Assembly: GCA_963809545.1 (NCBI GenBank)
Contig: CAWEKD010000007.1
Span: forward strand, 744,001-808,000
Length of the DNA: 64,000 nt
Direction: 5' to 3'
Origin: Natronosporangium sp035305625
GTDB lineage: Bacteria; Actinomycetota; Actinomycetes; Mycobacteriales; Micromonosporaceae
The notes under the pieces were generated by a model. That model was not told the origin of the DNA. It was given only the letters and a program-made list of their open reading frames with translations, and ran no database searches. Shown here piece by piece: positions 60,494 to 64,000 of this stretch. Position numbers and translations under genes: made by a program. Numbering within the stretch: the stretch's first letter is position 1; each line of letters begins with the position of its first letter.

Positions 60494-61754
60494 AGTTCGT
60501 TCTCGCTCCCGTTCCAGCCCCCGCCTGCAGCGGCGCGTAGGTGGTGCCGTCGTACGGTTCGATCCGAATCTGCTCGCGCGCGTACCCGTGCTGCAGCAGC
60601 GTGTCCACGGTGCCGGCGACCATGCTCGGAGAGCCGCACACGTAGACCAACCGGTCGTGCCAGCTCCCTTGACGCACCGCCGCCTCCACGACCGTGGCCG
60701 GCTCTCCCAAGCTGGTGTCCACCGATAGCACCGGTTGCACCGTCCACGCCGGGTGCTGCCTGGCCAGCGCCTGCAGAGCGTCCAGATCGTACAGTTCGAA
60801 TCGGTAGGAGGCGCCTACGAACAGCGTCACCCGGCGGGGATCCCGCTGGCGGATCAGCTGCTCCAAGAGCGCCTTCATCGGCGCCACGCCCGTGCCTCCG
60901 GCCAGCAACAGCAGGTCCGGCCCGGCGCCGGGCGGCAGCGTCAGCTGCGAGCCGATCGGAGTCGAGATCCGCAGCACGTCCCCGACTTGCGCGTGGTAGA
61001 CCAGCGCCGGGCTGAGCTGTCCCCCGGGCACCGCCCGCACGTGCAGCTCGACCGTGCCGTCCGGCTGTGGCAGGTTCGCCGGGGTGAAGTAGCGCCAGAC
61101 CCGGGGGCGCAGGTGCGACTCGACCGAGAACGACTGGCCGGCCTGCCACCGGTACTCCCCCGCGATCCGCGCGGTGATCACCGCGATGTCACCGGCACGA
61201 CGTTCGTGGGCCACGATCTCCGCGTCCCACCGGGCGGGTTCCCGCGCCGCCGACTCATTGGCCGCCTCGATCATCAACCGGGAGACCAGGTCATACGCGG
61301 CGGACCACTTGGCCGCCAGCTCCGGGGTCCAGGCGGGCCCCAGCCCCTGCGCCAAGGTGTGCAGCAGCGCCTGCCCGACGATCGGATAGTGCTCCGGTCG
61401 GACGTCGAAGCGGCGATGGTCCCGACCGAGCTGGGCCAGGAACGCGGTCAGGGTCGGACCGTCGTCCACGTGGGAGACAATGTGGCCGAGAGCGGCCAGC
61501 AGGCGATCCCGTTGGCCCCCCATCGCGGCCGGGAACATCTCCCGCAGCCCCGGTTCCAGGGTGAACAGGGTGGCGTAGAAGTACGCCCCGGCATAGTCCC
61601 CGAGCTTCTCCACCTCGGCCCAACTGGCGCGCAGCGCGGCAGCGAGTTCAGTCAGCTCGGCCTGGCTCGGCAACGGGACGGAGGACGCACGGCGGTCCGC
61701 TGCCCCGTTGCCGGCCGGCTCGACTGCGTGGGTGGAGTCTGACCAGCTGTCCAC
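60486..61754 (-). CDS. hmp: Flavohemoglobin-type NO dioxygenase
   Basis: 422 residues. The globin domain (about 30-170) has the B10 Tyr in GAYFYATLFTLEPG and the proximal His in RPEHYPIVGQALLHTL. The FAD domain has RPRVWRYFTPANLPQPDG and the NAD domain has LLLLAGGTGVAPMKALLEQL and LVYVCGSPSMVAGTVDTLLQ. It oxidises NO to nitrate with O2 and NAD(P)H. The N-terminal 30 residues are extra and disordered. The GTG at 61754 overlaps the truncated-hemoglobin stop by one base. Confidence 0.85.
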   Translation of the reverse strand: MDSWSDSTHAVEPAGNGAADRRASSVPLPSQAELTELAAALRASWAEVEKLGDYAGAYFYATLFTLEPGLREMFPAAMGGQRDRLLAALGHIVSHVDDGPTLTAFLAQLGRDHRRFDVRPEHYPIVGQALLHTLAQGLGPAWTPELAAKWSAAYDLVSRLMIEAANESAAREPARWDAEIVAHERRAGDIAVITARIAGEYRWQAGQSFSVESHLRPRVWRYFTPANLPQPDGTVELHVRAVPGGQLSPALVYHAQVGDVLRISTPIGSQLTLPPGAGPDLLLLAGGTGVAPMKALLEQLIRQRDPRRVTLFVGASYRFELYDLDALQALARQHPAWTVQPVLSVDTSLGEPATVVEAAVRQGSWHDRLVYVCGSPSMVAGTVDTLLQHGYAREQIRIEPYDGTTYAPLQAGAGTGARTNYV

Positions 61755-62206
61755 TACCGACCGCTGCCCCCGCCCTCAGCCACGACCTGGTCCCGCACGC
61801 TGGCCAGGATCTGCTCCGCGGCCACCAGCACGTCCATCGGCACCTTGAAGTCGTGCATTACGGTCAACAGGTGCAGGCACACCCGGGTGTACGCCTCAGC
61901 GCTGATGTGCAGGTGCGCGTGCGCGGAGTGCAGATCCCGCCCCTGGTAACGGTCCGGCCCGCCGAGCACCTTCACCAGCATCAGCACCTGGTGCCGCTTG
62001 AGTGTGTCCATCGGCACCGAGGTGAAGTACGGCGCGGTGACCGGATCGGCCAGCAGTCGACGGTAGAACTCGTCCACCACCGCCGCCACCGCCCGGGCGC
62101 CTCCGATGGTCATCAGTGCGGCGGTCGGGGTGTCCCGCCGGCCCTGCTCATCGATCTCGTTGAGCAGGGAGTCCTCTATAAACACTGTGGAAGCGTTCGA
62201 TGTCAC
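61754..62206 (-). CDS. Group I truncated hemoglobin (trHbN type)
   Basis: 150 residues. The 2/2 fold has IGGARAVAAVVDEFYRRLLA (with the B10 Tyr), PYFTSVPMDTLKRHQVLMLV, the paired Gly of LGGPDRYQGRDL and the proximal His in HSAHAHLHISAEAY. The N-terminal 30 residues, SNASTVFIEDSLLNEIDEQG, are extra. trHbN in mycobacteria is an NO dioxygenase lacking its own reductase; the flavohemoglobin encoded next to it could supply electrons. It follows rho by about 180 bases across a terminator. Confidence 0.85.
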   Translation of the reverse strand: MTSNASTVFIEDSLLNEIDEQGRRDTPTAALMTIGGARAVAAVVDEFYRRLLADPVTAPYFTSVPMDTLKRHQVLMLVKVLGGPDRYQGRDLHSAHAHLHISAEAYTRVCLHLLTVMHDFKVPMDVLVAAEQILASVRDQVVAEGGGSGR

Positions 62207-62332
62207 GGTTCTTACAGCCTTTCGAGGGGTGCTACCCGGTCCCGCCGGGTAGGGGTGCGGCCAGCGGGCACGCGGGCTCGGCGTACCCGCTGGCCTGTTT
62301 TGCGGACCCTCGCCATCGTGACAGTAAGAAAA

Positions 62333-62365
62333 GGCGCCTGTCGCACACCGTGTGCGACAGGCGCC
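62333..62365 (-). terminator. Intrinsic terminator of rho
   Basis: GGCGCCTGTCGCACA and its exact complement form a perfect 15-bp stem with loop CCG, followed on the minus strand by TTTTCTTACTG. It closes the rho transcript and insulates the hemoglobin genes. Confidence 0.9.
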
Positions 62366-62389
62366 CGATCGGCTGATGGATGAATCCGA

Positions 62390-64000
62390 CTACTCGCCAG
62401 GAGTGCTCTTAGCGATCTGCATCAAGAACTCGATGTTGGTCTTGTTCTCCTTCAGCTTGCTGAGCAGCAGGTCCAGCGCGGCCTGCGTCTCCAGCGAGTG
62501 CAGCACCCGGCGGAGCTTGTAGGTGATCGCCAACTCCTCGGGGGCCAGCAGGATCTCTTCCTTCCGGGTGCCGGACTGGTCGATGTCGATCGCGGGGAAC
62601 ACCCGCTTGTCGGCGATCTTCCGGTCCAGCTTGAGCTCGGCGTTACCGGTGGCCTTGAACTCCTCGAAGATGACCGTGTCCATCACCGAACCGGTCTCCA
62701 CCAGCGCGGTACCGATGATCGTCAGCGAGCCGCCGTTCTCGATGTTGCGCGCGGCCCCGAGGAACCGCTTCGGCGGGTACAGCGCGGTCGAGTCGATACC
62801 ACCGGACATGATCCGCCCACTGGCGGGAGTGGCGTTGTTGTACGCCCGCCCGAGCCGGGTGATGGAGTCGAGCATGACCACCACGTCCATGCCCAGCTCG
62901 ACCAGCCGCTTGGCCCGCTCGATCGCCAGCTCCGCCACGGTGGTGTGGTCCGACGGTGGCCGGTCAAAAGTGGACGCGATGACTTCGCCCTTCACCGACC
63001 GCTGCATGTCGGTGACCTCTTCTGGGCGCTCGTCCACCAGCACCACCATCAGGTGGCACTCCGGGTTGTTGGTGGTGATCGCGTTGGCGATCTGCTGCAA
63101 CACCGTGGTCTTACCGGCCTTCGGCGGCGACACGATCAGCGCCCGCTGCCCCTTACCGATCGGCATGATCAGGTCGATCACCCGGGTGGTCAGCAGATGC
63201 GGCTCGGTCTCCAGCCGCAGCCGCTCCTGTGGATACAGCGGGGTCAGCTTGTAGAACTCCGGACGGTGCCGCGCCTCCTCCGGGTCCATCCCGTTGATGG
63301 TGTCCAGCCGCACCAACGGGTTGTACTTGTCGCGGCGGTTCTCACCCTCCCGGGGGGCCCGGACCGCCCCGGTGACCGCGTCTCCGCGCCGCAGCCCGTA
63401 CTTGCGGACCTGCGCCATGGAGACGTAGACGTCGTTGGGGCCGGCCAGGTAGCCACTAGTCCGGATAAATGCGTAATTATCCAGAACGTCGAGGATACCG
63501 GCGACCGGAATGAGCACATCGTCCTCGGTCACCTGCGGCTCGGAGTCGCTGCTGCGCTCCCGCCCCCGGCGACGGTCCCGGTAACGTCCGCGCCGGCTGC
63601 GTCGGCCGCTCCCGTCTCCGCTCTCGTCGTCGCTCCGGGCGTTCCCGCTGCTGCTCCCACCATCGCTCCGGCCACTCTCCCGGGCGGCGTTGTCGCTTCG
63701 ACCGTTGTCGCCCCGGCTGCTGTCACTGCGGCGGTCACCAGCGGTGCTCCGGTCGGAGTCCGTACGCGTCGCCGACTGCGCCTGGCCATCGGACTGGCCA
63801 CTGTCACCGGCCGGTTCAGCCGGACGGTCCCCCTCGTCGGAACGAGTGGTCTCCGCCCGACTCGCCGCGCGCTCTGCCCGACTCCCCGCGCGGCTCTTGG
63901 CCTGTCCGTCACCCGAGGAGGTTCGGGTCTCCGGCGCGCTCGCCGACCGGCTCGCGCTGGCCGATTCGGTGCGTACTTCGGCCCGTACCTCTTCGCGGGG
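62390..64000 (-). CDS. rho: Transcription termination factor Rho (5' end beyond window)
   Basis: 536 codons are visible and open to the window edge; the true start is outside. The C-terminal 380 residues are canonical: RNA-binding region GILDVLDNYAFIRTSGYLAG, Walker A IVSPPKAGKTTVLQQIANAI, Walker B VVVMLDSITRLGRAYN, Q-loop/R-loop SGGIDSTALYPPKRFLGAAR. Upstream, about 155 residues are stop-free, Arg/Asp/Ser/Gly-rich and low-complexity, with runs such as DDESGDGSGRRSRRGRYRDR. Such N-terminal insertion domains are known in actinobacterial Rho and aid RNA binding. A GTG at 63532 is within this region and is not the start. Confidence 0.95.
   Translation of the reverse strand, partial: PREEVRAEVRTESASASRSASAPETRTSSGDGQAKSRAGSRAERAASRAETTRSDEGDRPAEPAGDSGQSDGQAQSATRTDSDRSTAGDRRSDSSRGDNGRSDNAARESGRSDGGSSSGNARSDDESGDGSGRRSRRGRYRDRRRGRERSSDSEPQVTEDDVLIPVAGILDVLDNYAFIRTSGYLAGPNDVYVSMAQVRKYGLRRGDAVTGAVRAPREGENRRDKYNPLVRLDTINGMDPEEARHRPEFYKLTPLYPQERLRLETEPHLLTTRVIDLIMPIGKGQRALIVSPPKAGKTTVLQQIANAITTNNPECHLMVVLVDERPEEVTDMQRSVKGEVIASTFDRPPSDHTTVAELAIERAKRLVELGMDVVVMLDSITRLGRAYNNATPASGRIMSGGIDSTALYPPKRFLGAARNIENGGSLTIIGTALVETGSVMDTVIFEEFKATGNAELKLDRKIADKRVFPAIDIDQSGTRKEEILLAPEELAITYKLRRVLHSLETQAALDLLLSKLKENKTNIEFLMQIAKSTPGE

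Noticed and set aside
1..64000. tRNA, rRNA and riboswitch genes
   Set aside because: I scanned for T-loop GGTTCGA-type motifs with acceptor stems and for cobalamin or other riboswitch cores. The few T-loop-like strings (for example near 21722 and 60796) lie inside coding genes without a clover-leaf.

Overview
The window is high-GC DNA from an actinomycete, most likely Micromonosporaceae or a close relative. The evidence is the strong G/C preference at third codon positions, frequent GTG starts with GTGA/ATGA overlaps, the F1Fo-ATPase / prfA / rpmE / rho gene order, NucS, DivIVA-type coiled-coil proteins, a Cys-to-Asp MurA, and a Rho with an Arg/Asp/Ser-rich N-terminal region. The family assignment is inference; no rRNA is present to settle it.

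Layout. (1) 0-3.2 kb, minus strand: the first codons of a probable thioredoxin/TPR co-chaperone, a B12-dependent acyl-CoA mutase with the isobutyryl-CoA mutase signature (F80/Q198), and a YibE/F membrane protein. (2) 3.2-8.3 kb, plus strand: an Sdp-type secreted peptide-toxin locus. It has four tandem sdpC-like precursor genes followed by sdpA and sdpB. Copies 1-3 share identical regulatory DNA, signal peptide, pro-domain, C-terminal tail and terminator, but have unrelated central cores. Copies 1 and 2 are frameshifted at the conserved/variable junctions. This is the most unusual system in the window. (3) 8.3-14.5 kb: Asp23/Gls24 protein, MeaB, thiolase, methylmalonyl-CoA epimerase and two DivIVA/coiled-coil cytoskeletal proteins. 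(4) 14.5-37.3 kb: a large surface-polysaccharide cluster. It encodes nucleotide-sugar synthesis (cytidylyltransferase-like, two C-methyltransferases, an epimerase, rmlCABD), a flippase, a Wzz-like co-polymerase, a Wzy-like polymerase, FemAB/CelD-type acyltransferase, deacetylases, five glycosyltransferases, a beta-helix protein and a GSA-type aminotransferase. Nine apparent single-base insertions between 32.69 and 35.72 kb break one glycosyltransferase and rmlC, rmlA and rmlB. (5) 37.3-44.9 kb: mixed metabolism and housekeeping, including SDR, aldehyde dehydrogenase, NucS, 3-hydroxybutyryl-CoA dehydrogenase, MurA and a frameshifted cobalamin adenosyltransferase. (6) 45-54 kb, minus strand: atpI-B-E-F-H-A-G-D, then an LCP-family gene, then atpC. 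(7) 54-64 kb, mostly minus strand: PPOX/F420-type protein, protein-tyrosine phosphatase, Sua5, PrmC, a degenerate GGDEF protein, PrfA, L31, a DivIVA-like protein, flavohemoglobin, truncated hemoglobin, and Rho running off the window end.

How it fits together. The icmA, meaB, thiolase, mce, hydroxybutyryl-CoA dehydrogenase and PduO genes all belong to branched- and short-chain acyl-CoA and adenosylcobalamin metabolism, although they are spread over 44 kb. SdpA and SdpB are expected to mature the SdpC precursors at the membrane into exported peptides. No recognisable SdpI/SdpR immunity pair is present. The polysaccharide cluster reads as a Wzx/Wzy-type pathway built on rhamnose and C-methylated sugars.
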